This document shows positions 13,599 to 21,217 of a DNA stretch of 36,896 bases, piece after piece. The stretch is from Actinomycetota bacterium (GTDB taxonomy: Bacteria > Actinomycetota > Acidimicrobiia > Acidimicrobiales > Ilumatobacteraceae). Location of the stretch: assembly GCA_963169665.1 (NCBI GenBank), contig CAUJET010000163.1, positions 1-36,896 of the forward strand. Reading direction: 5' to 3'. The notes under the pieces were generated by a model. It did no database searches. It was not told the origin of the DNA and saw only the letters and a program-made list of their open reading frames with translations. A program made the position numbers and the translations under genes. Position 1 is the first letter of the stretch. Each line of letters opens with the position of its first letter.

Positions 13599-16500
13599 GT
13601 GACCCCGACGCTGCTCCCGAGAACGCTCGCCCCTGGAGGGGACGAGTGCACCCTGATGCCCAGGCACGGGCACCTGCACCGACAGCCGCCGGAGGTCGTT
13701 CCCGACGACCATGTGGCTGCCGATCACCCGGGCCCAGGCGACCCGCCGTCCAGTGCGTGGTGCCTGGTGTGGGCGACGGGCCCCGACGCGGGAGCGTCCG
13801 TCGTGCTCCCGCCGGGTCGCCATGTCGTCGGCCGGTCGCCGCTCGCCGCCGTCCGCTGCGACGATCCTGGACTCGAACCGTTCCATCTCGAACTCGACCT
13901 GCCGAGGGCCGACGACGTCGCGGGCTCGCCGACGTCGCCCGCGTGGTGCCAGCTCGCGGGCCGCCGGCCGGTGGTGGAGGTCGAATCGGGTCTGGCGATC
14001 GGATCGAGCGTGCTCCGTTTCGAGCGGACAGCGATCACGGACCCGACCGCCGGCGGGGGTGAGCCGCACCGTTCCCCGGGCGGTCCGCTGGTGCGCCGGC
14101 CCCGGCGGGTCGCACCGTCTCCACGGTTCGTCGCGGACGAGGGTGTGCCCCACGACCTCTCGGGGATCGTCGACCGGGATCCCGGGATTCCGGGTGCCGG
14201 CGTGCTGCCGGCGTTGGTGACCCTCGCCGTCGGTGGCGCGGTCGCGACCGCGCTCGGGCAACCGATGCTCGCCCTCATGGGCGCCGTCGGTGCGCTCGTG
14301 GCGATCTGCACGTGGGCGGTCGGCGCCGTGAGGTCCGCCCGCCGTCGTCGACGGCGGGCGAGGGAGGGCGCAGCGGAGGCGGTACGGCGCACGGCCGACC
14401 ATGCAGCTCGACGCTCGGCCGTCACGGCACACCGACGACACGCGCACCCAGGGCTCGTCGGGGCGTGCGAGTGCGTCAGCCGGGCACCGATGCGGCTGTG
14501 GGAGCGGCGCCCGGCGCACGGCGACGCGTTCACTGCCGTGGTGGGCGAGGGGCCGGTGCCGGTCGCGATCGGTGGCGGGCGCGCCGTGCTCGAGGCGGTG
14601 CCCGTCGTGGTCGATCTCGCCGTCGGCGCTCGCGTCGCCGTCACCGGCGCCCACGCGGACGCGGTGGTCCGATCGCTCGTCGTGCAACTGGCCGTCACCA
14701 CAGGTCCGGCCGACTGGTCGTTGCTCGTCGTCTCGTCCCAACCGGATCGCTGGCGATGGGCGGCCGCCCTGCCCCACGTGCAGCTCACGCCTGCTGGTCT
14801 GGTCGGTCACGACGCGACGTCGGTCGCCGTCCTGATGTCCGAGTGGTCGGCATCGGGCACGGCCGGGGGATCACGGCCGACGGCGACGGCGGAACGGCAT
14901 CTGCTGGTGGTCACCGACGACGTCGACGAGGTGGCGGTCCGCACGAGCGGGGTGCGGCGCCTGCTGCACCTGCGGTCCGACGCAGCACTGCTCGTGCAGG
15001 TCGGTGACGGCGACCCCGTGCCGGCGATGTGCGGCGCGGTGGTCCACGCCGCCACCGACGGCGGACTGCGCGTGGAGGGCGCTGGTGGGGCGAGCGCCGA
15101 GGGCCCGGACGTCGCGGACGTTGCGGACGTCGACGAGCCCGTCGCTGTGGATCGTGGTCGGCTGGTCGGCATCGGCCGCCGCGCCGCCGAGGCGATGGCG
15201 ATCGCCCTGGCTCCGTGGAGCGACCCCGAGGCGCCGGTCGACGAGGCGCGGGCGTTGCCCGACGACGTCGCGCTGGAGCGGCTCCTCGCCCCGGTGGGCG
15301 ACCTCGACCGGGGCACCATCGCCCGACGGTGGCGCGACGCCGGGGCCGATCGTCGTCCGGGCGGTCCCCTCGGGTTGGCGGCCGACGGCGTGGTGGAGAT
15401 CGACCTCGTCCGCGACGGGCCGCACGCACTCGTGGCCGGTACCACCGGATCGGGCAAGAGCGAACTGCTCCGGGCGCTGGTGGTCTCGATGGCCGCCCGC
15501 GTGCCGCCCGACCGGTTGGCCTTCGTGCTCGTCGACTTCAAAGGCGGTGCGACCTTCGACGACCTGGCGGGGTTGCCGCACGTGGTGGGCACCGTCACCG
15601 ACCTCGAGCCGCGGCTGGCCGAGCGGGTACTGCGCAGCCTGCGCGCCGAGGTGACCGCACGCGAGCACGTGCTCCGAGCCCACGGGTGCAGCGACCTCGC
15701 CGCGGCTCGTGGCGCGCTCGATGCGCCCGTGTTGCCCCGGCTGGTGATCGTGGTGGACGAGTTCGCCGCGCTGGCGCTCGAACATCCGCACCTGCTCCAC
15801 TCGCTCGTCGACGTCGCCCGCCGGGGCAGGAGCCTGGGCGTGCACCTCGTGCTCGCCACCCAACGCCCGAGCGGCGTGGTGAGCGACGAGATCCGTACCA
15901 ACACCGATCTGCGGATCGCCTTGCGCCTGCACGAAGCAGCCGAGGCGATCGACGTGGTGGGCGACCCGGGTCCCTCGGCGATCCGCCGATCCGCCGCCGG
16001 TCGTGCGGTCGTGAGGCTCGGCCCGGGCGAACTGCTCGGATTCCAATCGGCACGCGTCGTCGACGTCGGTCGCACGGTCGACGAGATCGCTGCAGCGGCC
16101 GCCGACCTGTCCATCGAGCCACCGAGGCGGCCGTGGACGGACCCACTGCCGTCCCGTCTGGACGTCAGGTGCGACGACCGCAGTGACGGCGGTGACGGCG
16201 GTGACGGCGGTGACGAGACCGACGGCTGGCTCGGCCTCGGGCTCGTCGATCGACCCGACGAGCAACGGCGCGACCCGTTGCGCTGGGCGCCGGCCGACGG
16301 CCACGTGCTGGGGGAGGGATCGGCGGGCTGCGGCGTGACGACCACGTTGGCGTCGGTTGCGCTGCGCCGGCTGCGCAGCGACGCCGAGCTCGTCGTCGTG
16401 GATGCCGTCGGTGACACCCGCTGGGACGACCTCGTCGAGCACCCTCGCTGCGCTGCCATCGTCCGGTTGCACGATCACGAACGGCTCGAACGTGGCCTGC

Positions 16501-17540
16501 GGCGCGCATCGGAGGCACCGCCGCCCGGCGGCAGGATCGTCGTGATCGACGGCATCGGGGCGTTGCGTCGCGATCTGGAGGCGCCCGCTCGTGCCTCGAT
16601 GCACGAGCTCGTGGAGTCCTTGCTGCTCGCGACGCGTGCGGGGGTGACGCTGCTGCTCGGTGCCGACGGCGCCAGCGGGCTCGGCCCGGCGATCGTGGCG
16701 CGGTGTGCGCGGCGGTGGATCCTCCATCTGCACGATCCGACCGACGGAGCCGCGTTCGGGGTCCGGGCGTCGTCGATCCCGCCCGCGCTCCCCGGCCGGA
16801 TGGTGGAGGCGGCCGATCAGTGCGAGGCCCAGCTCGCACCGTGGCCGGACCGGTGGCGCCCGCGCACCGTCGGCCTCCCCGCTGTCGAGCCCGTGCGCGT
16901 GCTCCCCGACCGGGTGCATCCGCGCGAGCTCGTCCGTTCGACCTTCGACGGTCGCGTGTGGCACCCGGTGATCGGCCTCGGTCACGCGTCGCTGGCCCCG
17001 ACTTCGTTCGAGGTGCCGGTCGGCGACCACGCACTGGTCATCGGACCGGCCCGGAGCGGCCGGAGCGAGGTCCTGGCCCAGTTGCGACGGTGCTGGTCGG
17101 AGGCGCGTCCCGAGGCCGCCCAGGTCGTCCTCTCGCCGCGACGGGTGCCCGGCCGCGGCCTCGCCGCTGCTGTCGGCGAGGCCGTCGACGAGGTGACGCG
17201 CGAGCTCGACCAGGGTCGGGCCGTGCTGCTGGTGGTCGACGACGCGGAGCTGGTCACCGACATCGACGGAGGCCTGCTCGGCCTGGTCGGCCGCCGTGGC
17301 GACGACCTCACCGTCGTCGCTGCGTGCCGCGCCGACGCGGTGCGGTCGTCCTACGGCACCTGGTTGGGCGAGGTGCGGCGGTGTCGGCGCGGGGTCGTCG
17401 CGAGCGCGGGGAGCGATGTCGACGCGGACCTGCTCGGTGTGGTGCTGCCCCGGCACCCCCCGCTGACGCCGCGCCCCGGACTCTGCTGGTCGATCGCCGA
17501 CGGGAAGGCCACGCTCGTCCAGGTCGCGATCGGCCGGTGA
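13599..17540 (+). CDS. FHA-FtsK/SpoIIIE multi-ATPase, EssC/EccC-like, orphan
   Basis: About 1313 residues. An FHA-like N-terminal domain (about 57-144, with GRHVVGRSPLAAVRCDD) is followed by a hydrophobic pair (about 199-245) and three FtsK/SpoIIIE domains. Domain 1 is canonical: Walker A GTTGSGKSE (about 613), LVDFKGGATFDDL and Walker B LVIVVDEFA (about 714). Domain 2 has a degenerate P-loop, GSAGCGVTTT (about 905), and RIVVIDGIG. Domain 3 has GPARSGRSE (about 1148) and VLLVVDDAE. This is the architecture of EssC/EccC, the motor of type VII secretion, but no WXG100 or other Ess/Ecc gene is in the window. A repeat at 16187-16214 encodes a DGG run in a linker. The GTG at 13599 is tentative; ATG 13656 is the alternative. 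Confidence 0.85.
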   Translation: MTPTLLPRTLAPGGDECTLMPRHGHLHRQPPEVVPDDHVAADHPGPGDPPSSAWCLVWATGPDAGASVVLPPGRHVVGRSPLAAVRCDDPGLEPFHLELDLPRADDVAGSPTSPAWCQLAGRRPVVEVESGLAIGSSVLRFERTAITDPTAGGGEPHRSPGGPLVRRPRRVAPSPRFVADEGVPHDLSGIVDRDPGIPGAGVLPALVTLAVGGAVATALGQPMLALMGAVGALVAICTWAVGAVRSARRRRRRAREGAAEAVRRTADHAARRSAVTAHRRHAHPGLVGACECVSRAPMRLWERRPAHGDAFTAVVGEGPVPVAIGGGRAVLEAVPVVVDLAVGARVAVTGAHADAVVRSLVVQLAVTTGPADWSLLVVSSQPDRWRWAAALPHVQLTPAGLVGHDATSVAVLMSEWSASGTAGGSRPTATAERHLLVVTDDVDEVAVRTSGVRRLLHLRSDAALLVQVGDGDPVPAMCGAVVHAATDGGLRVEGAGGASAEGPDVADVADVDEPVAVDRGRLVGIGRRAAEAMAIALAPWSDPEAPVDEARALPDDVALERLLAPVGDLDRGTIARRWRDAGADRRPGGPLGLAADGVVEIDLVRDGPHALVAGTTGSGKSELLRALVVSMAARVPPDRLAFVLVDFKGGATFDDLAGLPHVVGTVTDLEPRLAERVLRSLRAEVTAREHVLRAHGCSDLAAARGALDAPVLPRLVIVVDEFAALALEHPHLLHSLVDVARRGRSLGVHLVLATQRPSGVVSDEIRTNTDLRIALRLHEAAEAIDVVGDPGPSAIRRSAAGRAVVRLGPGELLGFQSARVVDVGRTVDEIAAAAADLSIEPPRRPWTDPLPSRLDVRCDDRSDGGDGGDGGDETDGWLGLGLVDRPDEQRRDPLRWAPADGHVLGEGSAGCGVTTTLASVALRRLRSDAELVVVDAVGDTRWDDLVEHPRCAAIVRLHDHERLERGLRRASEAPPPGGRIVVIDGIGALRRDLEAPARASMHELVESLLLATRAGVTLLLGADGASGLGPAIVARCARRWILHLHDPTDGAAFGVRASSIPPALPGRMVEAADQCEAQLAPWPDRWRPRTVGLPAVEPVRVLPDRVHPRELVRSTFDGRVWHPVIGLGHASLAPTSFEVPVGDHALVIGPARSGRSEVLAQLRRCWSEARPEAAQVVLSPRRVPGRGLAAAVGEAVDEVTRELDQGRAVLLVVDDAELVTDIDGGLLGLVGRRGDDLTVVAACRADAVRSSYGTWLGEVRRCRRGVVASAGSDVDADLLGVVLPRHPPLTPRPGLCWSIADGKATLVQVAIGR

Positions 17541-17562
17541 CGCCTCCTGCCGAGGAGATCCG

Positions 17563-17602
17563 GGCCTCCCGGGGGTGACGGCCGGATCCCCCGCGGGAGG
17601 CC
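17563..17602 (+). terminator. Strong GC hairpin after the EssC-like gene
   Basis: GGCCTCCC and the following G-run (17563-17575) pair with CCCCC and GGGAGGCC (17588-17602), with one small bulge and a 12-nt loop. It starts 23 bases after the stop and ends before the next promoter. Confidence 0.65.
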
Positions 17603-17625
17603 AGTCGCCGACCGGCCCGTGGCCC

Positions 17626-17639
17626 TAACCTCGCGGGCG
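17626..17639 (+). promoter_or_regulatory. Leaderless -10 element of the carbamoylase gene
   Basis: TAACCT at 17626-17631, eight bases, then ATG 17640. It follows the terminator hairpin directly, so this gene has its own promoter. Confidence 0.6.
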
Positions 17640-18578
17640 ATGACTCGTCTGCTCACCGTCGCCGCCGCACAGCTCGGACCCGTCCAGCGCGATCACACCC
17701 GCGCCCAGGTGGTCGACCGGTTGGTGACGCTGCTGCACGATGCCCACCGGCACGGCGTCGAGCTCGTCGTGTATCCGGAACTGGCGCTCACGACCTTCTT
17801 CCCACGTTGGTTCGTCGACGACATCGCCGAGGCCGACCACTGGTACGAGACCGCGATGCCGAACGCGGACACGCAGGTGCTGTTCGACGAGGCGAAGCGG
17901 CTGGGGATCGGGTTCTGCCTCGGCTACGCATGGAAGGAGACCGAGGCCGACGGCACGGTCCGCCGGTGGAACGTCCAGACCCTGGTCGAGCGCGACGGCT
18001 CGGTGGTGGCGACGTACAAGAAGACCCACATCCCCGGCCACGAGCACCACGAGCCGGACCGTCCCTTCCAGCATGCGGAGCGTTACTACTTCGAACCGAG
18101 TCCGGAGGGCTTCGGGGTCTGGCGCGCCTTCGGGGGCCGGATCGGGATGATGATCTGCAACGACCGGCGGTGGCCGGAGAGCTACCGCGTGATGGGCCTG
18201 CAGGGCGTCGAGATGATCCTCTGCGGTTACAACACGCCCATCCACTACGTGCCCGATCCGAGCCAGGACATCCTCCAGGGATTCCACAACGCACTCGTGA
18301 TGCAGGCCGGCGCGTACCAGAACGGCACCTGGGTGGTGGGGGTGGCCAAGGGCGGTGTCGAGGAGGGCGTCGATTCGCTCGGCCAGTCGATGATCGTCGC
18401 GCCGAGCGGCCAGATCGTCGCCCAGGCCCTCACCACCGACGACGAGCTCGTGATCGCTCGGTGCGACCTCGACTGGTGCCAGCGTTACACCGGCACGCTG
18501 TTCGATTTCGACCGCTACCGCCGGCCGGAGGTCTACGGCCGCATCACCGCGCAGCGCGGCGTGGTGCTGGAGGGATGA
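17640..18578 (+). CDS. N-carbamoyl-D-amino-acid hydrolase (nitrilase superfamily)
   Basis: 312-residue cytosolic C-N hydrolase that, in its family, converts N-carbamoyl-D-amino acids to D-amino acids, CO2 and ammonia. It follows the Agrobacterium D-carbamoylase along nearly its whole length: PELALTTFFPRW with catalytic Glu47, a lysine in YKKTHIPGHEHHE (Lys128), and MICNDRRWPE with nucleophile Cys173. It also shares RPFQHAERYYFEP, GYNTP and MQAGAYQNGTWVVGVAK. The start at 17640 gives the family N-terminus and lies eight bases from TAACCT. No hydantoinase is adjacent. Carbamoyl substrates would also arise from purine or pyrimidine ring breakdown, which fits the XdhD/SsnA genes downstream, but that link is inference. 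Confidence 0.9.
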   Translation: MTRLLTVAAAQLGPVQRDHTRAQVVDRLVTLLHDAHRHGVELVVYPELALTTFFPRWFVDDIAEADHWYETAMPNADTQVLFDEAKRLGIGFCLGYAWKETEADGTVRRWNVQTLVERDGSVVATYKKTHIPGHEHHEPDRPFQHAERYYFEPSPEGFGVWRAFGGRIGMMICNDRRWPESYRVMGLQGVEMILCGYNTPIHYVPDPSQDILQGFHNALVMQAGAYQNGTWVVGVAKGGVEEGVDSLGQSMIVAPSGQIVAQALTTDDELVIARCDLDWCQRYTGTLFDFDRYRRPEVYGRITAQRGVVLEG

Positions 18579-18629
18579 AGTGACATCCGGTCGAAATGCC
18601 AACCTCGAACCCGTTCTCGCGGGCCGAAT

Positions 18630-18669
18630 CCCCCAAATGAAGACCCCCCAAATGGGCGGCCCCCCAAGG
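18630..18669 (+). promoter_or_regulatory. Three C-run direct repeats upstream of the response regulator promoter
   Basis: CCCCCAAATG (18630-18639), CCCCCCAAATG (18644-18654) and CCCCCCAAGG (18660-18669) repeat with 14-16 base spacing, just upstream of the TATAGT at 18685. A G-run (18671-18675) makes an inverted repeat with the last copy. Such an array suggests an activator or repressor binding in register. Confidence 0.5.
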
Positions 18670-18684
18670 AGGGGGAGCCAGAGT

Positions 18685-18690
18685 TATAGT
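18685..18690 (+). promoter_or_regulatory. -10 element of the response regulator gene
   Basis: TATAGT is the best -10 in the 210-base gap. Transcription from about 18697 would give a leader of about 90 bases, unlike the leaderless genes around it. Confidence 0.5.
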
Positions 18691-18736
18691 GCCTCTCGCG
18701 TTCAGGGGAGAGTTCGCACTCGACGTCCACCAACGA

Positions 18737-18776
18737 CCGGATGCAGCTGGCAGGAAGCCGGCGGGATCTGCACCGG
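18737..18776 (+). ncRNA. Structured 5' leader of the response regulator mRNA
   Basis: CCGG-A-TGCAG (18737-18746) pairs with CTGCACCGG (18768-18776) as a 9-bp stem with one bulged A. Inside it CTGGC (18747-18751) pairs with GCCGG (18757-18761) around loop AGGAA, leaving CGGGAT unpaired. The stem ends 13 bases before the start codon, next to the AAAAGG ribosome site. I match it to no known riboswitch class; it could be a regulatory leader or simple mRNA structure. Confidence 0.35.
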
Positions 18777-18789
18777 AAAAGGTTGAACC

Positions 18790-19428
18790 ATGACTGCAAC
18801 GATCACATCGACCCTGCGAGTGCTCGTCATCGACGACCATCGCTCCTATGCCGAGGCGCTCAGCCTGGCCATCTCCATCGAGCCGGGCTTCGAGTCCATC
18901 GGCTCGGTGCCCGACGTGGAGACCGCGATCCAGAAGGTGCTCGCCGAGCGGCCCGACGTGGTCGTCATCGACTGGCAGCTGCCACTGGTCGACGGGGTGG
19001 AGGGCATCCGCCGCATCCTGGTCGCCGATCCGAAGGTGAAGCTGGTGATGATCACCGGCCACGCCGACAGCGGCCTCCGCAAGCTCGCCGCACTGGCGGG
19101 CGCGTCGGCGTTCCTGGCCAAGGAGAGCTCGATCGCCGAGATCGTCCAGGCCGTGCGTGACGCGATGAGCGGCGAGGCGTACATCGACATCACGTCGGAT
19201 GCCACCGAGGAGACCGTGTCGGCGCTCAGCCTCACCCCGCGTGAGATCGAGGTGCTGTACCTGCTCGCCAAGGGTCGCGACACCCCGACGATCGCGTCGG
19301 CGCTGTTCCTCAGCGTCCACACGGTGCGTGGCTACGTGAAAGAAGTGCTCCGCAAGCTCGGGGCGCACTCCCAGCTCGAGGCCGTGGCCATCGCCCGTCG
19401 AGCCGGCCTCCTCCCTGACGCCAACTGA
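18790..19428 (+). CDS. NarL/FixJ-type response regulator
   Basis: 212 residues. A receiver domain with acidic pocket VIDDH (Asp15, Asp16), phospho-acceptor Asp61 (VVVIDWQLP) and Lys111 (FLAKESS) precedes a LuxR-type HTH (about 148-205: LTPREIEVLYLLAKG, then LSVHTVRGYVKEVLRKLGA). It would be phosphorylated by a histidine kinase and bind DNA as a dimer. The likely partner is the GAF-PAS kinase gene that converges on it (19462-21114), although NarL-type regulators usually pair with HisKA_3 kinases and that one has a HisKA-type H-box. The gene has a promoter with three upstream repeats and a structured leader, and its stop codon lies in a 10-bp tandem repeat. Confidence 0.92.
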   Translation: MTATITSTLRVLVIDDHRSYAEALSLAISIEPGFESIGSVPDVETAIQKVLAERPDVVVIDWQLPLVDGVEGIRRILVADPKVKLVMITGHADSGLRKLAALAGASAFLAKESSIAEIVQAVRDAMSGEAYIDITSDATEETVSALSLTPREIEVLYLLAKGRDTPTIASALFLSVHTVRGYVKEVLRKLGAHSQLEAVAIARRAGLLPDAN

Positions 19429-19454
19429 CGCCAACCGACGCCAACCGACGCCAA
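19415..19454. repeat. Four 10-bp tandem repeats across the response regulator stop codon
   Basis: CTGACGCCAA, CTGACGCCAA, CCGACGCCAA, CCGACGCCAA. The first encodes the last residues of the regulator and the second supplies its TGA. A 10-bp unit changes frame with each copy, so gain or loss of copies would change the C-terminus. It ends eight bases before the kinase gene stop. Confidence 0.8.
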
Positions 19455-19461
19455 CCCGGCG

Positions 19462-21114
19462 TCACTCGCCGGTGCCGACCGCCGACATCTGACCTGGCCG
19501 CCGCGGCAACGTCACCACGAACCGCGCGCCGCCGCGCTCGCTCACCAGGCAGCGGGCGGAGCCGCCGTGGAACTGGGCGAACTGCTGCACGAGGAACAAC
19601 CCGAGCCCGGTGCCGGGGCGATCGGCGGCGCGCTCACCGCGCACGTACGCGGAGAACACCCGCACGCGCATCGCCTCGGGCACGCCCGGCCCGTCGTCGT
19701 CGATCGCCAGCTCGATCCGCCCGTCGTACTCGCGGGCCTCGATCACGATCTTCGTGCCGGCCGGCGTGTGGGTGACGGCGTTCGAGATGAGGTTGTCGAT
19801 GAGGCGTTCCAGCTGCGCGGCGTCGGCCCACATGGTGAGGTCGCCCGACAGTTCGCCGACCCGGATGGAGTGGTTGGCGCCGTCGAACTCGCGGGCTCGC
19901 GCGTAGATCAGCTGCTCCAGGTCGATCCGCTTGCGGCGTGGGGCCTCGAGCCCGGTGCCCACCCGGTTGGCGGAGACCAGGTCGGTCAGCACGCCCTCGG
20001 TGCGTCGTGCCTCGGCCCGCACTCGGCGGATGAGCTCGTTGCGCTGGGTCTCGGTGATCGCGTCGGCGCGGTCCTCGAGGATCTCGGTCATCATGCGGAT
20101 CGCGGCGAGTGGGGCCCGGATGTCGTGGGACACCGACGACAGCAGGGCGGCGCGCTCCTGTGCCGCCTTCGCCAGCTCGCCCAGCGATTCCTGGAGCTGG
20201 TTGTTGAGGGTGAGCAGATCGGTGACGTCGGCGAAGGTGACGACGGCACCGCTGCCGCGGCCGGCGGCATCCCACAACGGCGCGGAGTTCACGAGGAGCC
20301 ACTTGCGTGCGCCGTCGGCGAGGTTGAGCCCCATCACCACGTCGCGGACCTCGATGCCGTACTTCAACGTGATCGACACGGGCCGGTCCTCGGCTCGGAA
20401 CGCGGTGCCGTCTTCGTGGATCGCCTCGCTGTGCATCGTGTTGAGGCCGATGAGCTGATCGCGGCTGGCGCTGAGGATGACCTCGGTCGACGGGTTGACG
20501 TCGTCGATGGTGCCGTTCACGTCGTAGACGATCACGCCGTTGGCGAGCGACTGCAGCACGCTGCGGAACCGTCCCTCGCGGGCGAGCGCATGGTCACGGT
20601 CGAGCGCTCGCTCGTTGGCCGTGGCGCGCAGGGCGAACACCTGCTCGACCTGCCGGCCGATCGCCTCGAGCAGCGAGATCTGTTCACCACTGAACACCCG
20701 AGGTTCGGTGTCGCCGACCGCCAGCACCGAGATCACCGTGCCGTCGGGGGCGTGCACGGGCAGCCCGACGTACGACCGGATGTGGGGTGGACCTGCCACC
20801 GTGGGATGACCGGCGTAGGCAGGGTCGCGCAGGGCATCGGGGATCATCAGGATCTCGTCGAGCCGCATCGGGTGATCGCACAGGGCTGCGGCCTGTGGCA
20901 TCTCTCCGACGGGCATGCCGACCTGCGCCTTGAACCACAGCCGGTCGCCGTCGACGATCGAGATGACCGCCATCGGCGTCTTCATCACCTGCGAGGCGAG
21001 CATCACGAGGTCGTCGAACGATCGCTCCCGCGGCGTATCGAGGATCTGGAGACGCTGCACGGCGTCGCGAGTGCGCTGCTCGCGTGCAAGATCTGGGGGG
21101 TCCTCGACGGTCAC
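19462..21114 (-). CDS. GAF-PAS sensor histidine kinase
   Basis: 550 residues, soluble: no membrane segment. N-terminal GAF domain (about 20-165: MAVISIVDGDRLWFKAQVG, SYVGLPVHAPDGTVISVLAV), a PAS domain (about 180-300: LANGVIVYDVNGTIDDVNPS), then HisKA with the H-box SSVSHDIRAPLAAI (His about 327). The ATPase domain has N-box DNLISNAVTHT, G1 DDDGPGVP and G2 GTGLGLFLV. The small-molecule GAF and cytosolic location suggest sensing of an internal signal such as redox or a ligand. The GTG at 21114 lies eight bases after TACCCT. It converges on the response regulator gene and is divergent from the xdhD-like gene, with about 100 bases between their starts. Confidence 0.93.
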   Translation of the reverse strand: MTVEDPPDLAREQRTRDAVQRLQILDTPRERSFDDLVMLASQVMKTPMAVISIVDGDRLWFKAQVGMPVGEMPQAAALCDHPMRLDEILMIPDALRDPAYAGHPTVAGPPHIRSYVGLPVHAPDGTVISVLAVGDTEPRVFSGEQISLLEAIGRQVEQVFALRATANERALDRDHALAREGRFRSVLQSLANGVIVYDVNGTIDDVNPSTEVILSASRDQLIGLNTMHSEAIHEDGTAFRAEDRPVSITLKYGIEVRDVVMGLNLADGARKWLLVNSAPLWDAAGRGSGAVVTFADVTDLLTLNNQLQESLGELAKAAQERAALLSSVSHDIRAPLAAIRMMTEILEDRADAITETQRNELIRRVRAEARRTEGVLTDLVSANRVGTGLEAPRRKRIDLEQLIYARAREFDGANHSIRVGELSGDLTMWADAAQLERLIDNLISNAVTHTPAGTKIVIEAREYDGRIELAIDDDGPGVPEAMRVRVFSAYVRGERAADRPGTGLGLFLVQQFAQFHGGSARCLVSERGGARFVVTLPRRPGQMSAVGTGE

Positions 21115-21128
21115 TGGCGGCCAGGGTA
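21115..21128 (-). promoter_or_regulatory. Leaderless -10 element of the histidine kinase gene
   Basis: On the minus strand TACCCT (21128-21123) then eight bases then GTG 21114. The same hexamer and spacing precede ispD. Confidence 0.55.
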
Positions 21129-21200
21129 GTCAGGGTGAGCGGGGTCGTCCGCGCCGGACGAACGAGAAGTTCAAGCGGCGGTAACGAAACCGCGCCAGCC

Positions 21201-21217
21201 TTTGACAAAATGTCAAA
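21201..21217. promoter_or_regulatory. Palindromic operator at the xdhD-like gene
   Basis: TTTGACAAAATGTCAAA: perfect arms TTTGACA/TGTCAAA around AAA. The same 15-bp core recurs at 27311-27325 before the luciferase-like gene. It contains CAAAAT, a possible -10 seven bases before GTG 21219, so a bound protein would block transcription. No candidate regulator gene lies beside it. Confidence 0.7.

Noticed and set aside
18697..18789. Cobalamin or glycine riboswitch before the response regulator
   Set aside because: GGAAGCCGG and GGGGAGAG look like pieces of these classes, but the rest of each conserved core is missing. I report only an unnamed structured leader.
19415..19454. CRISPR-like repeat
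   Set aside because: The units are 10 bp and contiguous with no spacers, so this is a simple tandem repeat.
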